DNA from: Limivivens faecihominis
GTDB lineage: Bacteria > Bacillota > Clostridia > Lachnospirales > Lachnospiraceae
Assembly (NCBI RefSeq): GCF_020686945.1
Contig: NZ_JAJEPR010000014.1
Location: 1-64,000 of the forward strand
Length of the DNA stretch: 64,000 nt
Reading direction: 5' to 3'
In this document: one piece after another, positions 40,012 through 48,250 of the stretch
How positions within the stretch are numbered: position 1 is the first letter of the stretch
Layout: the number at the start of each line of letters is the position of its first letter
Notes under the pieces: model-generated
The model's database searches: none
What the model saw: only the letters and a program-made list of their open reading frames with translations
Told to the model about the DNA's origin: nothing
Program-made: the position numbers and the translations under genes

Positions 40012-42321
40012 TTAGTTCAGTTCCCCATCCAGGATGTAAAGCATGCCGGCTTTGAGCTCGATCTCAGCCTGCTCTTCTTTTCCGATGCGGACAGAAACGG
40101 TCTTGTCTGTGTCGGAGTAGAGCTGTGCTTCCACTTTGCTATTTTCCCAGGTAATGTCCACGGTGATATTTCCTCTGGCTTTGAGACCAGTCACCTCACC
40201 CTTGGTCCATCTCGTGGGCAGTGCCGGGAGAATATCAATCACTCCGGCATGGCTCTGAAGCAGGGACTCTGCCACTCCGGCCGTATAACCGAAGTTTCCG
40301 TCGATCTGATAGGGCGGATGGGCGCAGAGCATGTTGGCATAAACGCCGCCTCCAGTCATATGTGTGGATCCATCGGGCTCCACCAGACGGAGGATATGGT
40401 TCAGGAGCTCTCCCACATGAGCGCCATCTTTCATTCTCGCCCACATCAGGATCTTCCAGGCCAGGCTCCAGCCGGTACCCTCGTCGCCTCTTCTCAACAG
40501 GCTGTTTCTTGCAGCCTCGTAAAGAGCCGGTGTATCTTCTGTGATTCCGCGGCCCGGATGCAGCTCGTAGAGATGGGAAAGGTGGCGGTGATGCTGATCC
40601 ACTTCTCCAAACTCTTCGTTCCACTCCAGAATCTGACCCTCGCTTCCGATGGCGGTCGGTACCATCTGACTTCTCACCAGTTCCGCTTTTTCTGTCAGCT
40701 CATCTTTGATTCCAAGAATCGCGCTGGCTTCCAGGTAATCTCTCAGAAGGTTTCTCACGATGGCGTTCTCGTTTTCTGTATACTGAGCCACGGTGAGCTT
40801 TGCATTTTCAAAGAAAAATTCGTTTTCCGGGGAAGTGGCAGGAGAAGCCGCATAGCCTTTTCCCGTATGAACAGCGGACTCCACACAGAAGCGCACATTT
40901 TCTTTCAGCACCGGATAGATCCGCTCCAGATACTCTCTGTCCTCGGTAAAGAGATACTGGTCGAAAAGGTTCCGGCAGAGCCACGCATAACCCATGGGCC
41001 AGAAGTTCCACTGAGCGAGACCGTCTGCTGGAGTCGTTTTTCTCCAGATATCCGCATTGTGGAAGCTGCAGGCTCCGTTCACTCCAAAGTAATTTTTCGC
41101 CGTCTCTTTTCCGTCGGCTGCCAGCTCCTCACAGAGCTTCACCAGAGGCTCGCCCATCTCCGCCAGGTTGCAGAGGCCGGCGGGCCAGTAGTTCATCTCT
41201 GTGTTGATATTGATCGTGTAATCGGAGAACCAGGGCGGAACCAGCTCCGCATTCCAGATTCCCTGGAGGTTTGCCGCCTGGGTACCCGGTCTTGAGGACG
41301 CGATCAGAAGATATCTTCCGTACTGGAAAAGAAGAGCGCTAAGTCCGATATCCTCGGGATGATCTTTGAAATCGATCAGGCGCTGGCGAAGATCCCGGTC
41401 CTCCTCTTCCTCGCCGAGAGAAAGGCGGACGCGGTCATAATAGGTCTCATACTCCACCAGATGCTCGGTCCGAAGAGACGCATAGGATTTCTCCGCACAG
41501 GTAAGATCTTTTTCCAGAAGCGGCACCGGTGAAATGCCTTCCAGCACCGGATGTTTGTCATAGCCGTTAAAGCTGGTGCGGATGTCATAATAGAGGGTCA
41601 GCTCCTTCGCATTTTTCACGATGAGAGCGTCTCCTGCCTCTTCCACCTCGCCGTCAGTCACAACTTTTGCCCAGCCTTCGTACCACATACCCTGTTTCTC
41701 CGGCTCCTCCGGGAAAACGGGAACGGCTTTCTCGGAGCCTCCCTCTCCTACGGTAAAGGGCACTCTTCCGGGGCAATGGCCTTTGGTCTTTAAAATGCCC
41801 GCCTCACAGCTGGTCTCCTTGGGATAACCGCCCTCCACATAGATCTTCAGAGAAAAAGCTTCCTCTGAGAGAATGTGGTAAACCAGCGCCTGAGCCGGCC
41901 GGCTGATCAGGCAGCGTTTCTCCACCTGTGCACCATGGTTCTTATAAGCGACAATCACCTCCGCCGTATCCAGGCAGAGTTCTCTGTGGTAATCGGAAAT
42001 CTCCTCCTCACCCAGCATTTCCATGCAGAGATTTCCAAAAGGTATATACATCTGCACATCTTCAGAAGTCTTGAAGCAGTCCTGCAGATAATCCAGCGCT
42101 TTCTGATACTCCCGTTTCTCTGTCAGCTCCCGGACCTTGGTCAGGTATCCTTCCGGAAGTTCCTTCTGCGTTTTCTCCGGATAACCTGACCAGAGTGTGT
42201 CCTCGTTCAGCGCCAGTGTCTCTTTTTTCGTTCCCCCATACACCGTTGCGCCCAGTCTTCCGTTTCCCATCGGAAGGCTCTCATGCCAGTTTCTGGCAGG
42301 CTGATCATAATACAGCTTCAT
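40012..42321 (-). CDS. Glycoside hydrolase family 95 alpha-L-fucosidase
   Basis: An inverting fucosidase/galactosidase, typically acting on alpha-1,2-fucosyl ends of host glycans. 769 aa. N-terminal domain begins YDQPARNWHESLPMGNGRLGA. The (alpha/alpha)6 barrel has NINTEMNYWPAGLCN (Asn ligands near 395), ILEWNEEFGEVDQHHRHLSH (likely general acid Glu near 560) and PPYQIDGNFGYTAG (general base Asp). All expected catalytic positions are intact. No signal peptide, so it works on imported oligosaccharides. Its own promoter is at 42373-42401. Confidence 0.93.
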   Translation of the reverse strand: MKLYYDQPARNWHESLPMGNGRLGATVYGGTKKETLALNEDTLWSGYPEKTQKELPEGYLTKVRELTEKREYQKALDYLQDCFKTSEDVQMYIPFGNLCMEMLGEEEISDYHRELCLDTAEVIVAYKNHGAQVEKRCLISRPAQALVYHILSEEAFSLKIYVEGGYPKETSCEAGILKTKGHCPGRVPFTVGEGGSEKAVPVFPEEPEKQGMWYEGWAKVVTDGEVEEAGDALIVKNAKELTLYYDIRTSFNGYDKHPVLEGISPVPLLEKDLTCAEKSYASLRTEHLVEYETYYDRVRLSLGEEEEDRDLRQRLIDFKDHPEDIGLSALLFQYGRYLLIASSRPGTQAANLQGIWNAELVPPWFSDYTININTEMNYWPAGLCNLAEMGEPLVKLCEELAADGKETAKNYFGVNGACSFHNADIWRKTTPADGLAQWNFWPMGYAWLCRNLFDQYLFTEDREYLERIYPVLKENVRFCVESAVHTGKGYAASPATSPENEFFFENAKLTVAQYTENENAIVRNLLRDYLEASAILGIKDELTEKAELVRSQMVPTAIGSEGQILEWNEEFGEVDQHHRHLSHLYELHPGRGITEDTPALYEAARNSLLRRGDEGTGWSLAWKILMWARMKDGAHVGELLNHILRLVEPDGSTHMTGGGVYANMLCAHPPYQIDGNFGYTAGVAESLLQSHAGVIDILPALPTRWTKGEVTGLKARGNITVDITWENSKVEAQLYSDTDKTVSVRIGKEEQAEIELKAGMLYILDGELN

Positions 42322-42372
42322 CTTTTGCCTCCTCCATTTCAGTCAGCTCTTTCTGTCGTTTAACGCACCTTC

Positions 42373-42401
42373 ATCATATAATAAAAAACTGCTTTCGGCA
42401 A
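42373..42401 (-). promoter_or_regulatory. GH95 promoter
   Basis: On the minus strand, TTGCCG (42396-42401), 17 bp, TATGAT (42373-42378). The leader to the ATG at 42321 is about 45 nt. Confidence 0.7.
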
Positions 42402-42428
42402 CCTGTTTTTTTATCAATTTTCAACAAA

Positions 42429-42604
42429 AGATGCCAGGATTCTTGGCATTTTAAAAGAGGGACTGTGTTTCTGGAAAAAAGATTTATTCGAAGGGACAGG
42501 CTGACCGCCTTTCCCTTCGAGCATCCTTTTCTGCTTAAGGTCAAAAAATATGGGGCTTACGTCAGACTGGCAGGGTATGACTATATGGTGGGTGGAGATA
42601 AGTG
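42429..42604. other. Gap with two short hairpins and a possible coding remnant
   Basis: Between the GH95 promoter and the repeat array are two inverted repeats: ATGCCAGGATTC-TTGGCAT (about 42430-42449), and TCGAAGGGA/TCCCTTCGA (about 42488-42521). A plus-strand frame ending in RLAGYDYMVGGDK and a stop at about 42603 looks weakly protein-like but has no start or ribosome site, so a decayed gene end is possible. Not recognised. Confidence 0.3.
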
Positions 42605-42616
42605 ATTATGGGGGCG

Positions 42617-42933
42617 TTTGACTTGTTTTGGAATTTTGAGAGTTGCAGTCATGTGTTTTTTGGGTGGCCATTAACTGCATTTGGAGTTTTGGAAGTTGCA
42701 GTCATGCATTTTGAGTAGTTTCGTTGACTGCATTTGGCATTTTGGGGAATTGCAGTCAAATATTTTCGGTATTTTATTGACTGCATTTGGAGTTTTTAGG
42801 AATTGCAGTCAAACATTTTCTAATTTTGCATGACTGCAATTGAAGTTTTTTAGATTTGCGGTCAACTGGGGGCCTTATTTTTGATGACTCATTTTGAGAT
42901 TTTGCAATATGCAGTCAATCGAAGCTCCAATAC
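42617..42933. repeat. Tandem array of six 53-54-bp hairpin units
   Basis: Units start near 42617, 42671, 42724, 42777, 42830 and 42884. The core unit is TTGACTGCATTTGGAGTTTT, about six bases, then ATTGCAGTCAAA and a T-rich spacer. Each unit holds an inverted pair GACTGCA/TGCAGTC about 18 bases apart. The middle units are most alike and the outer ones decayed. No ORF, no leader and no cas genes. Confidence 0.9.
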
Positions 42934-42939
42934 TAAAAC

Positions 42940-42973
42940 AGACCAGCCGCCGTGTCTCCGCTATAGCTGGTCT
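42940..42973 (-). terminator. Terminator of the xylulokinase-like gene
   Basis: On the minus strand AGACCAGC pairs with GCTGGTCT around a loop of about 18 nt, followed by GTTTTAG. Confidence 0.75.
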
Positions 42974-42987
42974 GTCACTCTTTAATT

Positions 42988-44457
42988 TCAGATGATCTCT
43001 GAATAGATATCTTTCAGTGCCGGGTAAATTTTTGCGAATTTCCGGTATTTTTCATCGTATTTCTTTACAAGGTCGGGATCGGGTTCTACGGTGTCCACAA
43101 TTTTGACGATGTGGGAAGCGGCATCCTCAACGGAGGTGTACTCACCGCAGGCCACGGCTGCCAGCATGGCTCCGCCAAGGCCGGGACCTTCCTCGCTCTT
43201 CATGATGTCCACGGGAATGCCAAGCACGTTGGCCACGATCTTTCTCCAGAGAGGGCTCTTGGCTCCGCCGCCGCAGATCTTGGTCCGGGTGATGGGGATA
43301 CCGAGGGATCTGGCGATCTCGAAGGAATCACGGATGGCGAAAGCCACACCTTCCAGGACAGCCTGGGTCATGTCGGCTCTCGTGGTGTCCATGCTCATGC
43401 CAATGAAGGTTCCGCGGGCATCCGGATTGTTGTGGGGAGAACGCTCGCCCATCAGATAAGGAAGGAAAAATACATGATTTTCTCCAAGTTTCGTGATCTT
43501 CTCCTGCTCGCCTGCATAATCCTTCGTGCCGATGATCTCGTCCATCCACCATTTGTTACAGGAAGCTGCGCTGAGCATGCAGCCCATAAGATGATATTTG
43601 CCGTCTGCATGGGCAAAAGCGTGAAGCGCATTGTTGCTGTCTACGCAGAACTCTTCACTGGAAACGAAAATGGTTCCGGAGGTTCCGAGGGAAATGTTGC
43701 ACTGGCCGTCGCCGACGGTTCCGGTTCCCACGGCTGCCGCTGCGTTGTCTCCAGCTCCCGCTGCCACCCTGACGCTTTCCGGCAGTTTTAAGAGAGCTGC
43801 TACTTCCGGCTTCAGCGTGCCGACGCACTCATAGCTTTCGTAAATCTTTGCCACCTGATCTTTGCGGATGCCGCAGATCTTCAGCATCTCTTCAGACCAG
43901 CATTTGTTTTTCACATCGAAAATCAGCATACCGGAGGCATCGGACACGTCCGTGCAGAAGGTTCCGGTCAGACGGTAAGCCAGGTAATCCTTCGGCAGCA
44001 TGATCTTGCTGATCCGGGCAAAATTTTCCGGCTCGTTCTCTTTTACCCAGAGAATCTTCGGGGCAGTAAAGCCTGCGAAAGCGATGTTGGCGGTGTACTC
44101 GGAAAGCTTGCCTTTTCCGATCACTTCATTTAAGTAGTTTGTCTCTTTTCCGGTTCTTCCGTCATTCCAGAGGATCGCAGGACGGATCACCTCGTCATTT
44201 TCATCCAGCATAACAAGACCGTGCATCTGACCGCCGAAGCTCAGGCCGGCAACTTTTTCTCTGTCCGTTTCCGGCACCAGCTCCCGGATGCCTTCCACCA
44301 CAGCGTTCCACCAGTCCTCCGGTTTTTGTTCCGACCAGCCCGGATGGGGGAAGTATAAGGGATATTCCTTTGAAACCACATTTCTGATGCTACCGTCCGC
44401 CTCCATGAGAAGCAGTTTGACAGCGGAAGTACCAAGGTCTACTCCAATATAATACAT
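42988..44457 (-). CDS. xylB: FGGY-family pentulose kinase, xylulokinase-like
   Basis: Phosphorylates a ketopentose or deoxyketose. 489 aa with the XylB pattern: IGVDLGTSAVKLLLMEADG (N-terminus), SFGGQMHGLVMLD (about 76), GAGDNAAAAVGTGTVGDG (about 255) and CGGGAKSPLWRKIVANVLG (about 400). ATG at 44457 has GGAG seven bases upstream. It lies downstream of an isomerase of the fucose/arabinose family, so the substrate could be D-xylulose, D-ribulose or L-fuculose; sequence best fits XylB, the neighbours leave this open. Confidence 0.88.
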   Translation of the reverse strand: MYYIGVDLGTSAVKLLLMEADGSIRNVVSKEYPLYFPHPGWSEQKPEDWWNAVVEGIRELVPETDREKVAGLSFGGQMHGLVMLDENDEVIRPAILWNDGRTGKETNYLNEVIGKGKLSEYTANIAFAGFTAPKILWVKENEPENFARISKIMLPKDYLAYRLTGTFCTDVSDASGMLIFDVKNKCWSEEMLKICGIRKDQVAKIYESYECVGTLKPEVAALLKLPESVRVAAGAGDNAAAAVGTGTVGDGQCNISLGTSGTIFVSSEEFCVDSNNALHAFAHADGKYHLMGCMLSAASCNKWWMDEIIGTKDYAGEQEKITKLGENHVFFLPYLMGERSPHNNPDARGTFIGMSMDTTRADMTQAVLEGVAFAIRDSFEIARSLGIPITRTKICGGGAKSPLWRKIVANVLGIPVDIMKSEEGPGLGGAMLAAVACGEYTSVEDAASHIVKIVDTVEPDPDLVKKYDEKYRKFAKIYPALKDIYSEII

Positions 44458-44537
44458 AATCATTCTCCTCTTGTAATGATTCAAAAAACAGCCATTGGGA
44501 AGCCTTCTGAATCGCCACTTCTTTTTGATATAAGAAA

Positions 44538-44573
44538 GCCGGACTGCCTGTGACAAATCTTAAGCAGTCCGGC
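44538..44573 (-). terminator. Hairpin between isomerase and kinase genes
   Basis: GCCGGACTGC/GCAGTCCGGC (perfect 10 bp, 16-nt loop), followed on the minus strand by TTTCTTAT. It sits in the 200-bp gap inside an otherwise tight gene set and probably reduces, but need not abolish, kinase transcription. Confidence 0.75.
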
Positions 44574-44657
44574 CTTTTCTTTTGTCAGATGGATTGCTGC
44601 AATCCACTGTTTACTTCATAGTCGATAAGTCCGGCAGGCAAAGTGTAAACCGGATAC

Positions 44658-46142
44658 TCAGGCGAAGGGATTCTCTGTCTTGTAGAGCATGCCCTTCGGC
44701 TGATTGAAACCGATCTCCTCTACATCCACCCCGATGTATTTGAATACTTCATAGAGTGCTTTTCCATAATGGCCGAATGCAACAGCTCCATGATGCGGAT
44801 AGTTCTTCTCGATCAGAACATGACGATAGAATCTTCCCATCTCCGGAATTGCGAAGATACCGATGGAACCGAAGGATTTGGTTGCTACCGGAAGAACCTC
44901 GCCCTGTGCCACATAAGCGCGGAGCTTGCAGTCTGCGGTACTCTGCAGACGATAGAAAGTGATGTCGCCCGGTGCGATATCTCCCTCGAGGGTTCCCTGA
45001 GTTACCTCTTCCGGAAGGGATCTTGCCATAATGAACTGGTATTTCATAGAGCAGAAAGCCAGTTTTCTGGAGCAGGTATTTCCGCAGTGGAAGCCCATGA
45101 AGGTATCTTTCAGGGTGTACGGGAATTTGCCCTCGATGCTCTCTTTGTACATATCCTTCGGAACGCTGTTGTTGATATCCAGCAGGGTAACGGCATCCTC
45201 GCTGATGCAGGTTCCGATGAACTCGCTGAGTGCTCCGTAGATATCTACCTCACAGGATACGGGGATTCCTCTTCCGGTGAGACGGCTGTTTACATAGCAG
45301 GGAACAAAGCCGAACTGAGTCTGAAATGCAGGCCAGCATTTTCCGGCGATGGTCACATACTCGCGATAGCCCTTGTGAGCCTCTACCCAGTCAAGCAGGG
45401 TGATCTCGTACTGAGCCAGTTTCGGCAGGATCTCGGGTTTCATATTGCCCTCGCCCAGCTCTGCCTCCATATCTTTTACTACCTCCGGGATTCTCGGATC
45501 GCCGGCATGTTTGTTGTAAGCCTCGAAAAGGTCCAGCTCGGAGTTCTCCTCGATCTCAACGCCCAGATTGTAAAGCTGCTGAATCGGTGCGTTGCAGGCC
45601 AGGAAGTTTAACGGACGGGGACCAAAGCTGATGATTTTCAGTTTGGAAAGACCGATGACAGCTCTTGCGATCGGCAGGAACTCGTGGATCATATCGGCGC
45701 AGTCCTCAGCGTCTCCCACCGGATACTCGGGGATGTATGCTTTGGTGTTTCTCAGTTTCAGGTTGTAGCTGGCGTTGAGCATTCCGCAGTATGCGTCTCC
45801 TCTTCCGCCTACCAGGCTGTCGCCGCTCTCCTCGGCTGCTGCAACGAACATTTTCGGTCCGTCAAAATGTTTTGCCAGCAGAGTCTCGGCGATCTCCGGT
45901 CCGAAGTTTCCAAGATATACGCAGAGGGCATTACAACCAGCTTTTTTGATATCCTCGAGAGCCTGAACCATATGAATCTCGCTCTCGACGATACAGACGG
46001 GACATTCGTAGATGTCTGCTGCATCATATTTCTTTGCATAAGCGTCCACAAGAGCTTTTCTTCTGTTTACAGACAGGGGCTCAGGGAAACAGTCACGGCT
46101 CACTGCCACGATACCAACTTTTACTTTGGGAATGTTGTTCAT
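44658..46142 (-). CDS. L-fucose/L-arabinose isomerase family protein
   Basis: A 494-aa sugar isomerase-fold protein. It begins KVKVGIVAVSRDCFPEPLS, has VYLGNFGPE (about 97), CYVNSRLTGRGIPVSCEVDIYGA, with a likely metal-ligand Glu in CEVDIYGAL, and the C-terminal His region YPHHGAVAFGHYG (about 448). This subgroup is usually annotated as L-fucose isomerase-like and commonly travels with a xylulokinase-like gene and DUF4867. Ketose-aldose conversion is likely; the exact sugar is unproven. AAGGAGG lies nine bases before the ATG. Confidence 0.85.
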   Translation of the reverse strand: MNNIPKVKVGIVAVSRDCFPEPLSVNRRKALVDAYAKKYDAADIYECPVCIVESEIHMVQALEDIKKAGCNALCVYLGNFGPEIAETLLAKHFDGPKMFVAAAEESGDSLVGGRGDAYCGMLNASYNLKLRNTKAYIPEYPVGDAEDCADMIHEFLPIARAVIGLSKLKIISFGPRPLNFLACNAPIQQLYNLGVEIEENSELDLFEAYNKHAGDPRIPEVVKDMEAELGEGNMKPEILPKLAQYEITLLDWVEAHKGYREYVTIAGKCWPAFQTQFGFVPCYVNSRLTGRGIPVSCEVDIYGALSEFIGTCISEDAVTLLDINNSVPKDMYKESIEGKFPYTLKDTFMGFHCGNTCSRKLAFCSMKYQFIMARSLPEEVTQGTLEGDIAPGDITFYRLQSTADCKLRAYVAQGEVLPVATKSFGSIGIFAIPEMGRFYRHVLIEKNYPHHGAVAFGHYGKALYEVFKYIGVDVEEIGFNQPKGMLYKTENPFA

Positions 46143-46169
46143 TGTTAAAATCCTCCTTGTGTATGTAAA

Positions 46170-46790
46170 TCAATCGAGTTTCAGATTTTCTCCGATGATG
46201 CCATTGAAAGCGCCTTCAATCTTTGCATCCGGATGGGCAATCACCCATTTGTTTGTACCGAAAAGCAGCTTCTCCTCGTCAATTGCGTTCTCGTGCTTCT
46301 TCGCGAGATCCAGATTGGTTCCCTTCGGAAGAACAACGACCATGCGGAAACCGCTCTCCACGGTGTTGCAGGGCGCATAATGCAGGGTGTCGGCAAAAAC
46401 CTCCACAGCCGTTCCGGCGGGAACCAGGAAAGCCTCCACATTTGCAGAATCATACTGGAAATCCTCGGTGATGTCTGCGCGTTTTCCAAGCATCAGCACC
46501 AGATCGCTGACTGCCACGTCGATCTCAGAAGAACGATGGTATTCCAGCGCGTTCAAAAGCTTGTTTTTTCCGTTGCAGTAACCGATCTGTACCGGCATCT
46601 CGCCGTAAGTGCGCTCCACCAGTTCATCAAAAACAGGAAGCGCCTCCAGCTCCGGGACAGAAGCCACATAGATCACGTCCTCGGGACAGGGAGTCTTCTT
46701 CATCTCCTTGATTAGTTCTTTGAAATCAACATCCTTTACGATACGGCCGTATTTTTTGAATTTTGCGTCCGTAACCGGAATCAGGTTCAT
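46170..46790 (-). CDS. DUF4867 family protein
   Basis: A 206-aa protein of unknown function, with a cupin-like look: DLVLMLGKRADI, AFLVPAGTAVEVFADTLHYAPC (about 120-141) and RMVVVLPKGTNLDLAKK. The P-G-x5-6 turn and the His in DTLHYAPC suggest a metal-bound sugar-binding barrel, by inference only. First gene of the operon, 27 bp before the isomerase. The family recurs beside such isomerases, so a mutarotase or sugar-isomerase accessory role is plausible. Confidence 0.82.
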   Translation of the reverse strand: MNLIPVTDAKFKKYGRIVKDVDFKELIKEMKKTPCPEDVIYVASVPELEALPVFDELVERTYGEMPVQIGYCNGKNKLLNALEYHRSSEIDVAVSDLVLMLGKRADITEDFQYDSANVEAFLVPAGTAVEVFADTLHYAPCNTVESGFRMVVVLPKGTNLDLAKKHENAIDEEKLLFGTNKWVIAHPDAKIEGAFNGIIGENLKLD

Positions 46791-46822
46791 GAGAAAAATC
46801 CTCCTTTACACTTAGTTTAATG

Positions 46823-46868
46823 ACTGAACTTTTAATTTCAGTATAGAAGGAAGGGGGGTGTTTGTCAA
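46823..46868 (-). promoter_or_regulatory. DUF4867-isomerase-kinase promoter with overlapping operator
   Basis: On the minus strand, TTGACA (46863-46868), 17 bp, TATACT (46840-46845). A palindrome ACTGAA-N8-TTCAGT (46823-46842) overlaps the -10 and start point, as expected for a repressor operator. No regulator gene adjoins. Confidence 0.75.
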
Positions 46869-46926
46869 CTGTTTTTTGTGCTCCTCTCTATGGAATCGGC
46901 CCGGATTTTATGATAAAATGTAACTG

Positions 46927-46961
46927 TTCAGAGCGCAGCGAAATCGAGGTCTGGCTCTGAA
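46927..46961 (+). promoter_or_regulatory. Leader hairpin before ydcF-like gene
   Basis: TTCAGAGC (46927-46934) pairs with GCTCTGAA (46954-46961) around a 19-nt loop, about 30 bases before the start codon. Confidence 0.45.
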
Positions 46962-46991
46962 TGCTTACAATAGCTAACAGGAGTTTTTCTT

Positions 46992-47603
46992 ATGCATTTT
47001 TTTGATCCCATTACAGATTTTATCTTTATAGAAAATGAACCGGAACCGGCAGACGTGATCTTCATTCCCGGCGGCCCCTGCGGAGAGATCGCCCTGCACG
47101 CTGCAGAGCTTTTCCATCAGGGTTACGCCCCTCTTCTGATCCCTTCGGGCTGCCACAGCATTCTCGATCCTGTCTATCGCGGAGCCCGGTCGCCGGAAAA
47201 ATACCGCGGCAGGGAATTTCCCACCGAGGCTGATTTTTTCTCCGCCATTCTTATGGAAAAGGGCGTCCCGGCCGAAAACATCCTGCCGGAGCGTCAGGCC
47301 ACCTTCACCTACGAAAACGCTATCTATACAAGGAATCTCACCGACGCCCTCGGTCTCACGGTTCGGACCGCCCTTCTCTCCTGCCAGGCCTATCACGCCC
47401 GCCGTGCCCTCCTCTATTACCAGGCCCTTTTTCCGGAGACCCGGATCCTGGTTACACCCACCGTCACCCAGGGAATCCGGCGTGAGGACTGGTTTGAACG
47501 GTCGAAAACCATCGATCTGGTCCTTCAGGAGGTGGAGCACTGCGGCAGCCAGTTCCACGAAATCCTGAAAAAATATCCCGAACCGGCCATTCCGGTCCGC
47601 TGA
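46992..47603 (+). CDS. YdcF family (DUF218) protein
   Basis: A 203-aa DUF218 protein. Motifs: ADVIFIPGGPCGEIALHAAELFHQG (about 19-43, shown in part), LIPSGCHS, a middle MEKGVPAENILPE segment, and TYENAIYTRNL, resembling the family's T-EN motif. It ends VLVTPT and a basic tail. No membrane helix, so this is the short cytosolic form. The family's reaction is not settled; SAM or nucleotide binding has been suggested for YdcF. AGGAG lies eight bases before the ATG. Confidence 0.85.
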   Translation: MHFFDPITDFIFIENEPEPADVIFIPGGPCGEIALHAAELFHQGYAPLLIPSGCHSILDPVYRGARSPEKYRGREFPTEADFFSAILMEKGVPAENILPERQATFTYENAIYTRNLTDALGLTVRTALLSCQAYHARRALLYYQALFPETRILVTPTVTQGIRREDWFERSKTIDLVLQEVEHCGSQFHEILKKYPEPAIPVR

Positions 47604-47746
47604 AAACCTGTTTTTTCGAGGAATATCCGTGAGCGGGAAGGAAATTTATGGCAAAAAGCACACAAATTTGAATTCCCCCCTTCCTTTTTCAGCAAAAAAG
47701 TATTAAAATAAAAGCAATTATTTCGAAACAAGAAAGGAGATCCCTT

Positions 47747-48184
47747 ATGGCTAAAAACGATAAACTTGGCAAGCTTCTGTTAGGAAGTGCTCTGGCAGGC
47801 GCTGCTATCGGTACCCTTACTTATTTTCTTAAGAAAAAAGGGCAGGACAGCTCCTGGGATGACGAAGATCTGGAAGATTTCGATGACAATCTGACCGATC
47901 ATAAAACAGAGGATGACGAGGACGACGACGATACTCCCGTTTCCAGAGAATATGTGACCATTCACACCGATCACAGCCACGCCGAGGAAGCCGGCGAAGG
48001 CAGCGAGGCTTTCGAGGACGAGACCGAAGAAGCACCCGAAACTGAGGAAAAAGCTGAGGCTCCGGCTGAAGAAGAGGCTGAAACTCCTGAAGAGGCTGTT
48101 CCCACTGAGGAAGCCCCCGAAGCTCCTGCTGAAGAGACAGCGGCTCCCACATCCGACGAAACCGATGCTCCCGAAGCTGAATAA
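47747..48184 (+). CDS. Hypothetical membrane-anchored protein with long acidic tail
   Basis: A 145-aa protein of unrecognised family. A short Lys-rich start and one weak membrane segment (LLLGSALAGAAIGTLTYFL, about 10-28) precede KKKG and then about 110 residues dominated by Asp, Glu, Pro and Ala, with EAPAEE/EAPEAP-type repeats. The hydrophobic segment resembles YtxH/YtxG-like small anchors. GGAG lies a few bases upstream. A terminator follows. It resembles the protein at 32208 in layout, not in sequence. Confidence 0.75.
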   Translation: MAKNDKLGKLLLGSALAGAAIGTLTYFLKKKGQDSSWDDEDLEDFDDNLTDHKTEDDEDDDDTPVSREYVTIHTDHSHAEEAGEGSEAFEDETEEAPETEEKAEAPAEEEAETPEEAVPTEEAPEAPAEETAAPTSDETDAPEAE

Positions 48185-48205
48185 AACAAATCTATGACGA
48201 CAAAA

Positions 48206-48244
48206 TCCCGGTCCGCTGACTATTTAAAAATCAGCTGACCGGGA
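48206..48244. terminator. Bidirectional terminator
   Basis: TCCCGGTC-GCTGA pairs with TCAGC-GACCGGGA, with CTTTTTTTA on the plus strand. It separates the acidic-tail gene from the MocR gene. Confidence 0.88.
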
Positions 48245-48250
48245 CTTTTT

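Noticed and set aside
42195..42605. Plus-strand frame of 136 codons crossing the GH95 start
   Set aside because: Its first part is antisense to GH95 and it has no ribosome site; only its last part could be a decayed gene end, and that is unproven.
42617..42933. CRISPR array at the 53-54-bp tandem repeats
   Set aside because: Spacers would be only about 18 bases and T-rich, repeats diverge at nearly every unit, and there are no cas genes.
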